Numbered from the stretch's first letter, positions 1-9,547 are shown. The stretch is 64,000 nt of DNA from Candidatus Rhabdochlamydia oedothoracis (GCF_019453995.1 NZ_CP075587.1:1550001-1614000), one strand, 5' to 3'. Notes: generated by a model from the letters alone, not told the origin. Program-made: numbers and translations.

Positions 1-2477
1 GAAAAATCATATTGTTTAAATAGATCTTCTGTGGCTAGTTGCATGCGCCATGTTTCAGAATTAGCTAATCCCAAATTGCAATCTATCTGCCACTTATCTA
101 CTCCAGGATGAAGCAAGACACCCTGTGCTCGTAGAATAGGCAGTTCTTTTATTTGTAGGGAGCCTGTAAAGTCGGTAGGGGAAAAAGAATTGATAGCCCC
201 TGCTAACGAATCTATTTGTAAACTACAAAACATTTTTTTATCTTGATAAAGCTTAGCACTTCCTTTCGTCATGCAAAGTGTTTTTGTAGAAGAAGTTAAC
301 TCTAGTCGAGCCATCCCCTCCCCTAACTTAAAGCTTGAGTTAATCGGCAAAGATAGATTTTTAAGATCGGCTATAACTTTATAATTAAAGCTAGATAGAT
401 GTATTTCAGATTCTGGACAAATAGCAATTTCTGCCGAAATAGGTTCCTCTATAAGATTCTTTTCCTGTTTCTTTATCTCTACAATTTGCAATTGCAGGTT
501 CCATAAATCTTGATATTGTGCGAGCAAATCTGCCTTAATAGAAAAACCTTCTGTTTCTAAAGAAAGATCCTGTATGTGGAATTGAGGATACGTTGCATCA
601 AGGGCTGTGCTAAATACATAGGTATCTTGCTTGTAAGATAGTTTCCCTTCTAATCTAGGGCAAGATAAACCCCACTTTCCCTTTTGATACAGAAAAGACA
701 GCTCCGATACTTTGGGAATCTCTATTGTTTTATAAAAATGCTCTAAATAAATTTCTTTCGCTTCTACTTCAACCACTACTTTATCGGTATCAAATAAGCA
801 TTCTAATTGATAATTTCCTTTTACGATTAGCTCAGGTAAAAACTTTGCAAGCCATGGTTTATATTGCTCTTCTGTAAGACCTTTTAGCTTTAGATGACCT
901 TGTATAGGTCTTAAGTGTAAACCATCTTCTAAAGAAATAGGTTTTAAAAATAGAGCTTCTGCTGAAAAAGGCGTATATCCTATAGAGCCTATTATCTCTA
1001 GTTTGTTTTCATAAATCGTGAGCTTTGTTGCTAAAGGAAGAGCTGGGGTTAAGCCAAGCATTGAGCTCAAATCCCCTTGTATATGAGCGCAAATAGCTTT
1101 TTTAGATCCTGGATAGTCTATGACAATATTTAAACCTTCTGCTTGCTGTAATTGGCAAAACCCTTCTTTTATTTGAGACTTAACAGCATCCCATCTTCCT
1201 TGCATCTGTACATCTTTTATAAAAAACTTATGAGAAGGATGATCAACCAATACATTTTTTGCTTGAAATTGTGTTAAATCTATGTTTTGTAATATTCGAT
1301 CTGAAAATAGCATGGCTATTTTTGCTGAACAACTCTTCCATCTATAAGAAATAGATGAATCGATTTGGGGCAGAGAAAAACAAGATTTTGCCCAATCAAG
1401 ATGTTTGCGTTCCATTTTTTGAATATCGCATTCAATGATGCCTTCTTGAGCCTGACAAATCGCTAAGCTTCCTTGAATATTTTTATCTATAGGATCGGAA
1501 AAAATAGCTTTAACTCCAATTCCTTGCTGATCTTTATGAATAGCAATGGTTTCTAAAATAAGAGGAAATGAGGTTTTTTCATGCACAGCCATTGCGCTTA
1601 AAATAGCTTTAGATCGATCTGTTATCCATAGATCTGCTTCCATGTACATCAACTGGTTTTGCCATTCTAAATTTTGAGATAAAAGAGCATAAGATCCATT
1701 TTTGAGTTGAAAGTGTCCTTTAAGAGAAGGCCATAGATTTTTTAAGTAAACCTCTTTTGCACTTAAATTCGCCTCTATTTGATCGCAGAGGAATTGTTTG
1801 TTTTCTTGCTGAACTTTCACATTCGCAAAAATGGTTTGTAAGTGTATGTCCTGGATATAACCATCTGATTGAATAGCAGCATTTAGCTCTACAGACATTT
1901 CTGCATGATAGTTCACAGATCTATTGGAATAACCCACTAGCTGTGTTAGTGGTAAAAGATGTTTTACTTCTTGGGATTTAATACTAAGGTATATATGGTT
2001 GCTAGGAGAATAATGAAGGGTCAAAAGAGCAGGGTATAAAGGATTTGGATCCATCGCTAACTTAAGCTCCAACTTTTTGTTAGCTACAGGAAGCAAAGAA
2101 AAATAATACCGTAATTGGTTTAATTCTAAAACACCGTGGTGCACTTCCACAGAAAAAAAACGGCTTAAAGCTAACACAGCTCCAAAAACATTTTGAGATG
2201 TAACACTGCGATCAGTTAGATATTGTGGATGCAGAACTCTCATATGAAAAGCTCCTTCTTGATAGAATAAATCTATACAATCCACACTTAATGCATTCTT
2301 TTCTTGCATTAGACCCTGTATTCGCATTACGTTTTTATCCCAAGCAATTTTCTGATAAGAAAATGTTTTTGGTAAAAAGCAATACAAAGCTATCTTGCAA
2401 CCAGATAAAATAATTTGTTGATAAAATAGAGCCAGAACAACTAATAATCCCAAAATGCTTAAGAGCTTTTTTTTCAT
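1..2477 (-). CDS. Large AsmA/TamB-like envelope protein, C-terminus off the window
   Basis: A single open frame runs from an ATG at 2475-2477 to the left edge without a stop, about 825 codons. It is partial because the stop lies outside the window. The N-terminus is Met-Lys-Lys-Lys followed by about 20 hydrophobic residues (a signal anchor). The rest is a monotonous succession of short beta-rich segments with alternating hydrophobic residues, the texture of AsmA/TamB/DUF3971 proteins that bridge the periplasm. No specific motif fixes the family, so the name is an inference from architecture. Its ATG overlaps the gcvH stop by 4 bp (ATGA), so it is the last visible gene of the operon that begins near 5.7 kb. 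Confidence 0.7.
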   Translation of the reverse strand, partial: MKKKLLSILGLLVVLALFYQQIILSGCKIALYCFLPKTFSYQKIAWDKNVMRIQGLMQEKNALSVDCIDLFYQEGAFHMRVLHPQYLTDRSVTSQNVFGAVLALSRFFSVEVHHGVLELNQLRYYFSLLPVANKKLELKLAMDPNPLYPALLTLHYSPSNHIYLSIKSQEVKHLLPLTQLVGYSNRSVNYHAEMSVELNAAIQSDGYIQDIHLQTIFANVKVQQENKQFLCDQIEANLSAKEVYLKNLWPSLKGHFQLKNGSYALLSQNLEWQNQLMYMEADLWITDRSKAILSAMAVHEKTSFPLILETIAIHKDQQGIGVKAIFSDPIDKNIQGSLAICQAQEGIIECDIQKMERKHLDWAKSCFSLPQIDSSISYRWKSCSAKIAMLFSDRILQNIDLTQFQAKNVLVDHPSHKFFIKDVQMQGRWDAVKSQIKEGFCQLQQAEGLNIVIDYPGSKKAICAHIQGDLSSMLGLTPALPLATKLTIYENKLEIIGSIGYTPFSAEALFLKPISLEDGLHLRPIQGHLKLKGLTEEQYKPWLAKFLPELIVKGNYQLECLFDTDKVVVEVEAKEIYLEHFYKTIEIPKVSELSFLYQKGKWGLSCPRLEGKLSYKQDTYVFSTALDATYPQFHIQDLSLETEGFSIKADLLAQYQDLWNLQLQIVEIKKQEKNLIEEPISAEIAICPESEIHLSSFNYKVIADLKNLSLPINSSFKLGEGMARLELTSSTKTLCMTKGSAKLYQDKKMFCSLQIDSLAGAINSFSPTDFTGSLQIKELPILRAQGVLLHPGVDKWQIDCNLGLANSETWRMQLATEDLFKQYDF

Positions 2478-2833
2478 TGAATGAACTCTTTATATTGTTC
2501 TTCTGATAGGAGTCTTTCTAATTCCTTTTTGTCTGTTATTTTAACCTTAAAAAGCCAACCATCGGTTTCAGCTGCTTGGTTAACTCCTTGAGAAAGCTCT
2601 TGTAATTTCTCATTAATTTCTAGAACTTCCCCAGACACGGGGGAATAGATATCCGCTGCTGCTTTAGTAGATTCGAGTACAGCAATTTCCTGACCTGCTT
2701 TTACCAGTTTGCCAATAGAGGGCAATTCCACATACACGATCTCTCCCATTTCTTTTTGAGCAAAGTGGGTAATTCCAACTGTGCCTACTTCATCTTCCAT
2801 TCTGATCCACTCATGTGACTCTGTAAATTTCAT
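2474..2833 (-). CDS. gcvH: Glycine cleavage system H protein (lipoyl carrier)
   Basis: 119 residues, the normal GcvH length. The lipoyl-attachment motif ESTKAA is present with Lys57, followed by the usual D-I-Y-S-P-V-S-G-E segment, and the N-terminus KFTESHEW is the family signature. GcvH carries a lipoyl arm in glycine cleavage. No gcvT or gcvP is visible here, and chlamydiae are known for keeping gcvH without a full cleavage system, so it may act mainly as a lipoyl carrier. Start and stop overlap both neighbours by 4 bp, indicating translational coupling. A lipoate ligase gene (lplA) lies about 7 kb upstream on the same strand. Confidence 0.95.
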   Translation of the reverse strand: MKFTESHEWIRMEDEVGTVGITHFAQKEMGEIVYVELPSIGKLVKAGQEIAVLESTKAAADIYSPVSGEVLEINEKLQELSQGVNQAAETDGWLFKVKITDKKELERLLSEEQYKEFIQ

Positions 2834-3465
2834 ATAAAAATATCTCCTTTTATCAATTCACAACTAGCCCAATAACGAGGATGTTGTTCTGTTAATGGAT
2901 GAGCAGAAGAAAAATGTTGCAGTAATCCTTTGCTCTGCAAACGATAGTTTATGGCTATACGAGAAAACTGCAATGGATCATAGCTATGTAAACAATGCGC
3001 TGGAATGGTAACTCTAACGAGATAAGATTTACGATTATCCTGTAGATCTACTTGTATATCTTCTGCTAAACAAAGAGGATGTGCATCTTCTGTACGAAAA
3101 ACCGTTATCTCTTTTGCAAATGTCTCATCATTTGCTTTCTGAGGAAAAATGAAAAATTGATGACAAAAACGATGTGTAAAGCTAACCGTTTTTAAATCCC
3201 TTGTATCAAAAAATAGTTCTATTTTATCTGTAGGCTCTAAAAGCTTATCAAAAAATAGATCACAGTAAATCGCCTGTTCATTCCAAGCGATTGCAACCTC
3301 TACAAAAGGGACTTCATTGAGTAACTTAGATGTAGAGGGTAATAAAAACTTTTTCCTCATCATCTTAGCAGAGGGTTGATTTTTAGCATGTAAAAGCTTG
3401 CACTGAATAGCAAAACAATCAAGTGGTAAAATAGGATTTATCTCTTCTAATAGATCAATTGTCAC
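2830..3465 (-). CDS. Conserved chlamydial hypothetical, CBM9/DOMON-like beta sandwich
   Basis: 211 residues, no signal peptide and no membrane segment. It has alternating beta strands with segments such as VEVAIAWNEQAIYCDLFFDK, an IELFFDTRD turn and a QFSRIAINYRL strand. These resemble carbohydrate-binding module 9 or DOMON-like sandwich folds, where the 'FFDTR' strand is typical. I cannot assign a ligand. It is coupled by 4-bp ATGA overlaps to the large upstream gene and to gcvH. From memory, C. trachomatis also has unannotated genes between gcvH and lplA, so this may be the local equivalent. Confidence 0.8.
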   Translation of the reverse strand: MTIDLLEEINPILPLDCFAIQCKLLHAKNQPSAKMMRKKFLLPSTSKLLNEVPFVEVAIAWNEQAIYCDLFFDKLLEPTDKIELFFDTRDLKTVSFTHRFCHQFFIFPQKANDETFAKEITVFRTEDAHPLCLAEDIQVDLQDNRKSYLVRVTIPAHCLHSYDPLQFSRIAINYRLQSKGLLQHFSSAHPLTEQHPRYWASCELIKGDIFI

Positions 3466-5708
3466 TCAAGCTCCTTATCGGAAAAAACAATGCAATTTCC
3501 TTCTACTATTTTCTCTAATAAATGACGCATTACATCTCGACATGTATCGAAAGAGAGAAATTGAAAACCCTGTTCTATTTTTTCTAAAGGCACTTCTTCT
3601 AAATCCCCTTTAGAGCATATTTTAGCAAAGGCTAAAGAGCCCGAAGACCCTATAGAAATAGGCGACCATTGATTAACAGGAATCTCGATCCAATCATCTG
3701 TTGGAAAATCCAGTTTTTGGCTACGAGAAATGCATGATAAAGTAGAAATTAGCTCCCATTGCTTAGGTAAATGAAGCACAGCGCCCAGTTCTAATTGCTG
3801 CTTTACAGATTGCATGAATCCATACAAACGATATTTACAGTAAAAGATTCCAGGCAATTGTTTACTCATCCCTGGCAAATCCCCAAATACCTTTATATAC
3901 TCCTGTTCAATATTAAGTAATAAAGGCTCATATAAAATACGTGCTATCTGCTCCTTCACCTCATAAAAAGGTTTAAAACTCCCATTTGCTTGAAGAAACA
4001 ACTCTTTTCCTTTACGTATATTTGGGTAGGCATTTTCTAATTTTTGATCGAGAATAGAATCCAAAGTGCCATCCTGAAAAGCTTCTTCAAAAGAAATTAA
4101 CTCTTTCTGAGTATCGCGGCTAACTAGCTCTATACGATAAAAATTATTTACATCCACACTGTAGCACTCTTTTATCGACTCTAATGGAGCATTCTCTAAA
4201 AAAACAATGAACTCTTTATCGTTGAGCAGCAAACTATAAGGACCTTGAGCTAATGGTTTTTTCCTTAAGGACAATTCGACGGTTTTGAGCGGTCTTTGCT
4301 GCAAAGCTTGCCTAATAAGCTCTTTATCTTGACGAACCATTTCGAGTCTTGCAACTCGATCTATAGAGCTGCGAGAATCTATTTGATCCAATGCTTCTCT
4401 ACGATCTGTGCGGTTTTTAAGCTCAGGAAATCTGTTTTGTAAAAAAGACCATCCTTCATCTGTAGCTTCCCATTCCCAAGTGCTCTTAAGGCTAATTTGA
4501 GCAACAAGCTCTTCTATGTTAATAGAACTTAAATGAAGCTCTACTTTTTTTTGTACAAGCTCTGGTTGTCTTGCTTCAATGCAATCCAAAGAGGCAAATT
4601 CTAAGGGTAGATTCAAACTTTTTGGTTGCTCAAGAGATATAGCCTCTAAATATACCTGCAATTTAAGAAGTGCGGAAAAATCGCTTAAACGCAAATAAGA
4701 AGGCAGTTCATACAATTCAACTTCTACACTTTGATCTGCGAATAAATGAAATTGCTTTTGCGCTAATGGATCATTAAAAACGCTTCCAGAAGTATCCAAT
4801 ACCAAACGTCTAAATAGCATAACATGGCGCCAAGCATTTAAGACATCGGCTTCATTTAATCCAAGTACCCGCAATTCACGTTGAAAGTATTGCATAGCTT
4901 GGCTCGGCTCGAGTGATTTATTTTGAGAAAGCTGCTTATATCCCTTATAAATGTTTTGGAATAGATCGGTTTGTACTTCTTGTTTGGTAACCTGATATTT
5001 TTTTTGCTCTGCAAGAGAAGATACATTCAAAATAAACTGACTAGCTAAATGGATAAATCTATCCCCAAACCAATCTTTTACATTTTTGAACCCAAATAAA
5101 GACAGCTCTATTTCTGCTAAACGAGGATCTTTAGGGATCCCTGCTTTTTGTTCCTGAAAATGCAATACCTGTTGCATGGCTTCTTTAGGAAAAGCTATCT
5201 GATCGAGATACAACTGACATAATGTAGAAAATTCATGAACATCCATCTCCGAATTTTTCAGCTGCTCTAAGTGCTCTAATAATCCAGGGGAGTAATTTTT
5301 CCAAACAGCCCTACAGCTTAATTGAGCATCATAAGGATGGATATAGGGCTTAAATAAAGAGATCATTTGTTCCTTTTTTTTAAGCTCCGGCTCCAAATAG
5401 GAAAAATACTGTTCGGCTAACATCACAGCAAGCCCTGTCTCTAAAAAATTCTTTTCAATGACCCCATCATTTAATAAATGAGGCCAATTACTACGGTCGG
5501 TATCAAAGATGGAATGATTGAGCAATTGAGTTAAGACCAATAATTCTTTGAAGTAAATTGGCTTGCCATTAACGGTCTTGCCGATCTGCTTATCAGGATT
5601 GGATTCCACCATTTGCGTATTGATCCCTACTGCGGAAAAAGAGATTACAATGATAATAGTTACAAAAATAAAAAAAAATTTCTGATATTTGCGGAAAAAT
5701 TCTAGCAT
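3462..5708 (-). CDS. PpiD/SurA-like membrane-anchored periplasmic chaperone, without clear PPIase domain
   Basis: 748 residues from the start I chose. The N-terminus is MLEFFRKYQKFFF followed by one hydrophobic helix, then a SurA_N-like region (KTVNGKPIYFKELLVL), the layout of PpiD. I did not recognise a parvulin domain with its conserved His/Met/Phe pattern; the C-terminal half is helical and charged. The frame extends upstream to an ATG at 5858 and would add a second hydrophobic segment. The internal ATG at 5706-5708 has a good AGGAAAG site just upstream and gives the canonical PpiD start, so I prefer it. The role is probably folding of outer-membrane proteins at the inner membrane. It is the first gene of the coupled operon. 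Confidence 0.7.
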   Translation of the reverse strand: MLEFFRKYQKFFFIFVTIIIVISFSAVGINTQMVESNPDKQIGKTVNGKPIYFKELLVLTQLLNHSIFDTDRSNWPHLLNDGVIEKNFLETGLAVMLAEQYFSYLEPELKKKEQMISLFKPYIHPYDAQLSCRAVWKNYSPGLLEHLEQLKNSEMDVHEFSTLCQLYLDQIAFPKEAMQQVLHFQEQKAGIPKDPRLAEIELSLFGFKNVKDWFGDRFIHLASQFILNVSSLAEQKKYQVTKQEVQTDLFQNIYKGYKQLSQNKSLEPSQAMQYFQRELRVLGLNEADVLNAWRHVMLFRRLVLDTSGSVFNDPLAQKQFHLFADQSVEVELYELPSYLRLSDFSALLKLQVYLEAISLEQPKSLNLPLEFASLDCIEARQPELVQKKVELHLSSINIEELVAQISLKSTWEWEATDEGWSFLQNRFPELKNRTDRREALDQIDSRSSIDRVARLEMVRQDKELIRQALQQRPLKTVELSLRKKPLAQGPYSLLLNDKEFIVFLENAPLESIKECYSVDVNNFYRIELVSRDTQKELISFEEAFQDGTLDSILDQKLENAYPNIRKGKELFLQANGSFKPFYEVKEQIARILYEPLLLNIEQEYIKVFGDLPGMSKQLPGIFYCKYRLYGFMQSVKQQLELGAVLHLPKQWELISTLSCISRSQKLDFPTDDWIEIPVNQWSPISIGSSGSLAFAKICSKGDLEEVPLEKIEQGFQFLSFDTCRDVMRHLLEKIVEGNCIVFSDKELE

Positions 5709-6034
5709 AAAGCTTTCCTGACCTTTTAAGTGCTTTATATAAATGATAACTGCCATAGTACAAGGAAACAAAAAAATTGCCCAAACAAAAAAAAAGTTTT
5801 TAGCAAAATGAGAAAACAGAGCAACTGTTGATTGTGTTCTTCTCTTTTTTTCTTCCATGAAAGAGCGATATGAGAAGATTGTTTAGTCCCAAAGTATAAT
5901 GGTGTATACATTAGATCTCTTGCATAACCAATAAGCAATCTAAAATTTTAAAGTATTTTAATCCAGGAGATATGATTGTTTGAGCGATATAGCTGGAAAT
6001 GCTTTTGTTAAGATTAGGAATCTATAAATGAAAG

Positions 6035-7174
6035 GGCCCTTTCAACCTTGAAGTGCACAAAAAAGAACATATAAATACTTGAAAAAACATCTATTGTGCA
6101 CCCGAGCATAGCATGTTTGTAGATAATCTCGTAAACACTTCTAGTGGAGTTTCGAAGTTGAGAGCCTTTCTAGGTCTGTTATTTAGTAAAGTTTCCACCC
6201 TTTCTATATCCTTGGAAGTCGTATCTAAAAAGCTTTGTGTTTTAGGAAAATATTGCCTAACTAGTCCGTTTGTATGCTCATTTAAGCCTCTTTCCCAAGA
6301 ATGGTAGGGCGTTGCAAAGTAGAAGTCTGTCTCTAGCTCGAAACTAACCATTTGGTGATAGGCAAATTCTTTTCCGTTGTCTGCTGTTAATGTGTGTACA
6401 AAATCTTTGATAGGTTTAAGTTGTTCAATTAACGCTTGACTTACTTCCTCTGCAGTTTTATGAGAAACTTTGGCGAGCTTAGTTAGCTTGGAAGTTCTTT
6501 CTACCATTGATACAATTACGCCTTTATGTCCTGCCCCTATGACTGTATCTAGTTCCCAGTCTCCTAAACGAGTCTTTTTTTCTACAATACAAGGCCGTTG
6601 CTTAATATCTATACGACCAGGCATGTTCCCTCTTCCAGAAGCTCCCTTTCTCTGCTTGTTATATTTTTTCCCTCGATGACGGAGCTCTCTATAAAGCTGT
6701 CCTCCCTGTCGTTTATCTTTCCAGATATGATTATAGATGGTCTCATGACTAACATGTTCTTTACCATGTCTTTTAAGCCATCCGGATATTTGTATAGGGC
6801 TCCATTGCAACTTGATTTTTTCTTCAATACGGGTAACTATTTGAGGAGTCATTTTTTTATTGGGCTGAGAATTTTTTCTAAGAAATGCTTTTTCTTGAGC
6901 TTGCTGATGACGGTATCCTCGTTGCCCTTTATTTCTCTTAAGTTCCCTACTAATAGTGCTATGATGAACTTTTAGAATGTTTGCTATTGAGCTAGATGTA
7001 TCTCCTCTAGCTTTTAAAATATAAATCTGACATCTTTGGTCATAGGTTAGGTGATGGTAGCCTTTAGGCAAGGTCTCTCCTTGTGTTTGATTGTTAAAAA
7101 TCACAATAGAGATTCTTTCATCGCCTGCCTATTCTTTTTTTAATTCTTCTGTGCACTTCAAACTTGAAAAGACT
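6035..7174 (-). mobile_element. IS30-family insertion sequence, full copy 1 (1140 bp)
   Basis: Complete element bounded by imperfect inverted repeats of about 25 bp (GGCCCTTTCAACCTTGAAG and AGTCTTTTCAAGTTTGAAG, both running into GTGCACA). It is flanked by the 3-bp duplication AAG (6032-6034 and 7175-7177), as expected for IS30. The intact target is seen at 55585-55734, so the boundaries are exact. The same 1140-bp length is found at 22606 and 57601. Confidence 0.95.
6091..7104 (-). CDS. IS30-family transposase
   Basis: 337 residues in the longest frame. The N-terminal helix-turn-helix (HLTYDQRCQIYILKARGD, then VHHSTISRELKRN) is followed by a DDE integrase core: Asp in DWELDTVIG, Asp in TADNGKEF, Glu in ERGLNEHTNG. 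This catalyses cut-and-paste transposition of its own element. The frame begins at a GTG with a weak ribosome site; a TTG 11 codons later (7069-7071) is preceded by AAGGAGAG at ideal spacing and may be the true start. The protein is identical to those at 22676 and 57671. Confidence 0.95.
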   Translation of the reverse strand: MIFNNQTQGETLPKGYHHLTYDQRCQIYILKARGDTSSSIANILKVHHSTISRELKRNKGQRGYRHQQAQEKAFLRKNSQPNKKMTPQIVTRIEEKIKLQWSPIQISGWLKRHGKEHVSHETIYNHIWKDKRQGGQLYRELRHRGKKYNKQRKGASGRGNMPGRIDIKQRPCIVEKKTRLGDWELDTVIGAGHKGVIVSMVERTSKLTKLAKVSHKTAEEVSQALIEQLKPIKDFVHTLTADNGKEFAYHQMVSFELETDFYFATPYHSWERGLNEHTNGLVRQYFPKTQSFLDTTSKDIERVETLLNNRPRKALNFETPLEVFTRLSTNMLCSGAQ

Positions 7175-7229
7175 AAGCTTTAAAATAAGGGGTTATGCAA
7201 GAAATCTATTCTCAAAAATTTAATTTCGA

Positions 7230-7889
7230 AAGAAGTCTATTGTTTCCCGGATGTCTGCAAAGTCTTTTGAACGCCTTTTTTGATCCATCCACATACGGCT
7301 TGGGACTGATGTTCAGGATGCACAGAATCTATGAAATAGATCTCTTCATCAGGGTTTAAGGTCTCCTTTAAAGCCCTATATTGTTCTATGAAAATTCGTT
7401 GTTTTTCAGGATCTAATTTCCTAGGAATCTTTTTAGGACGTTTATAAACAAATCCGTGCTGTATGAGCCAATCTGTCATGCCACTTCGGGAATATTTTAT
7501 CCCATATTGCTCATGCACATAAGCTATGATCCCTTTGACTTTAAGATAGGTCTTTTCCTGTAGGTGTTTTAGTAGAGACTCTGTTTGGTCTTGTGAAGGT
7601 TTTGATTTGCTACCGCCTCGAGGGCTACTTCCAGTTTTATTTTCGGAATCATATTCTCTGAGGTATTCCTGAACAGTGATAGGGCTTATCCGAAGTGCTT
7701 TAGCAAGATTTTTTGTTGAGATACCCTCATCATAGCCCAAAATTACACAAAGCCTATTCCGTTCAGAATAGTCTTTTGGATGCTTTAACTTGTGTTCTAA
7801 GTCAGCTCTCTGGCTAGGGGTCAGTTTTTTCATACTCAATAGCTTAACACAAAACAAAATATTTTTCTATACGATTGAATCGGAACCAC
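7230..7889 (-). pseudogene. IS630-type A transposase, 3'-truncated
   Basis: The element's left terminus (GTGGTTCCGATTCAATCG on the minus strand) ends at 7889 with a TA flank. The coding part, 7237-7857, gives 206 residues: the HTH start MKKLTPSQRADLEHKLKHP and the first catalytic Asp in YFIDSVHPEH. It breaks off at TSGKQ, where the 345-residue copy at 55882 continues. The second Asp and the Glu are missing, so it is inactive. The remainder was lost at about 7236. Confidence 0.9.
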
Positions 7890-7891
7890 TA

Positions 7892-8021
7892 TATTATGCC
7901 AGATCTCTGGTCATATTTGTGGGCTATTCTTTTTATCTGCTCCTAAAAAATTGTCCTGTACAGAGGGTTGTTAATGAAGTTCCCCTGTCAACTCAAGTTT
8001 TGTCTAGGACATTTTAAGATC
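7892..8021. other. Intergenic stretch with a short repeat, no gene seen
   Basis: Between the IS630 end and proS. It holds a sequence around 7986-8008 (CTGTCAACTCAAGTT followed by TCTAG) that recurs at 48783-48805 next to another IS-damaged gene. It may be a relic of an element terminus. No coding potential is convincing. Confidence 0.4.
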
Positions 8022-9536
8022 TCAATACGACTTTGCAAAAAGCACCCGCCTTGTACTTTTTTTACCTGTAAATGGGCACTTCCCTTCTTCTTCTTCATTT
8101 AATGGAATACAACGAATCGTAACTCCTAGATCTTGTTTAATTTTTTCTTCTATGTTGGGATCTTCCGAGAAATGGGTTAAGGCAAACCCTGCGTGGATCT
8201 CAGGATTTTTAGGATTTTTGGGAGTAAAAAATGCATAGAAGTCTTCTTTAGTGTCAATTTTATGGGTATGGGTGTTTCTAAAATGCAACGCTCTTTGCAG
8301 AAGTGTATCTTGGATTGAATCGAGAATATTTTTGATGGATGAGAGAAGATTTTGTTTAGAAAATGTCTTTTTTTCTCGATGAGGGCAATCTCTCCGCGAT
8401 AAAGGCAAGAGATCTTGTTCTATGTCCCGTGGACCTACTTCAATTCGAATAGGAATCCCCTTTTTAATCCAAGACCAGAGCTTTTCACCTCCTCTTATGT
8501 CTCTTGTATCGATGATGACTTCTAAAGACCTACCTGCATAGGATAAACCACGGAGCTCTTCTGCTAGGGTTCTGCAATATTTAAGCACCTCTTCTTTTTT
8601 CTCTTCTTTATGTATTACAGGGAGCAGGACAATCTGAGAGGAAGCAATCCTAGGGGGTAAAATTAATCCATCATCATCGCTGTGCGTCATTACAAGAGCT
8701 CCAATTAACCTAGTGCTTACTCCCCAAGAAGTAGTCCAAGCAAATTGCGATTCTCCTTGTGGATCCTGAAAAAGAATCTGGGAAGCCTTGGCAAAATTCT
8801 GTCCAAGAAAATGCGAGGTTCCTGCTTGTAGGGCTTTGCGATCTTGCATCATTGCTTCAATGCAATAGGTAGAAACAGCTCCTGGAAATCTTTCAGAAGC
8901 GGTTTTTTCTCCTTTAATGACCGGAATAGCCAAAAAGTCATATGCAAACTGCGTATATACGTCGAGCATGAGTTTTGTTTCTTCTTGCGCTTGCTTCTCT
9001 GTAGCATGTGCTGTATGTCCTTCTTGCCATAGAAATTCTGTTGTACGTAAAAACATCCTTGTTCTCATTTCCCAACGAACTACATTTGCCCATTGATTAA
9101 TCAGAAGAGGAAGATCGCGATAAGAAGTTATCCACTTGGAAAAAGCATCACCAATAATCGTTTCTGAAGTAGGACGTACAACCAAAGGCTCTTCTAACTC
9201 TCCCGCTGGGACTAATTTCCCTTCTTGATTTTTTTCTAAGCGATGATGGGTAACCACTGCACATTCTTTAGCAAAACCTTCTATATGCTCTGCTTCTTTT
9301 TGCAAAAAGCTTAAAGGAATAAATAGAGGAAAATAGGTATTTTGATGACCGGTTTTTTTTAACATAGAGTCGAGCACTCTTTGCATATTTTCCCAGATCG
9401 CATAGCCCCAAGGTTTGATAACCATGCAGCCTCTCACAGAAGAATGCTCTGCGAGATCGGCTGCTTTTATGACTTCTTGATACCATTCTGCATAGTTTTC
9501 TTGGCGAGTAGGTTGAATTGCGGTGCGCTCTTTCAT
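8022..9536 (-). CDS. proS: Prolyl-tRNA synthetase, short archaeal/eukaryote-type
   Basis: 504 residues. It is a class II synthetase: the motif-2 region is RWEMRTRMFLRTTEFLWQEGHT, the motif-3 region carries the HSDDDGLILPPRIA segment, and the C-terminal end (GKCPFTGKKSTRRVLFAKSY) is typical of the archaeal/eukaryote-like ProS (type 3). It lacks the YbaK editing insertion of ordinary bacterial ProS. It charges tRNA-Pro. The longer frame would start at 9578 inside lplA; the ATG at 9534-9536 follows an AAAGAGG site and starts with MKERTAIQP, as expected. Twelve bases separate it from lplA, so they are probably cotranscribed. Confidence 0.93.
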   Translation of the reverse strand: MKERTAIQPTRQENYAEWYQEVIKAADLAEHSSVRGCMVIKPWGYAIWENMQRVLDSMLKKTGHQNTYFPLFIPLSFLQKEAEHIEGFAKECAVVTHHRLEKNQEGKLVPAGELEEPLVVRPTSETIIGDAFSKWITSYRDLPLLINQWANVVRWEMRTRMFLRTTEFLWQEGHTAHATEKQAQEETKLMLDVYTQFAYDFLAIPVIKGEKTASERFPGAVSTYCIEAMMQDRKALQAGTSHFLGQNFAKASQILFQDPQGESQFAWTTSWGVSTRLIGALVMTHSDDDGLILPPRIASSQIVLLPVIHKEEKKEEVLKYCRTLAEELRGLSYAGRSLEVIIDTRDIRGGEKLWSWIKKGIPIRIEVGPRDIEQDLLPLSRRDCPHREKKTFSKQNLLSSIKNILDSIQDTLLQRALHFRNTHTHKIDTKEDFYAFFTPKNPKNPEIHAGFALTHFSEDPNIEEKIKQDLGVTIRCIPLNEEEEGKCPFTGKKSTRRVLFAKSY

Positions 9537-9547
9537 AATAAGCCTCT

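Larger units (their letters stand above)
5914..7206 (+). repeat. 150-bp miniature element (MITE-1), split by an IS30 copy
   Basis: The two halves 5914-6034 and 7178-7206 together match the intact 150-bp element at 55585-55734. Termini are GATCTCTTGCATAACC and the inverse GGTTATGCAAGAAATC, flanked by TA on both sides (5912-5913 and 7207-7208). The inner sequence carries no gene. The IS30 copy sits between the halves and duplicates AAG. The termini match those of an IS5-like stub at 21152, so this looks like a non-autonomous derivative. Confidence 0.85.
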
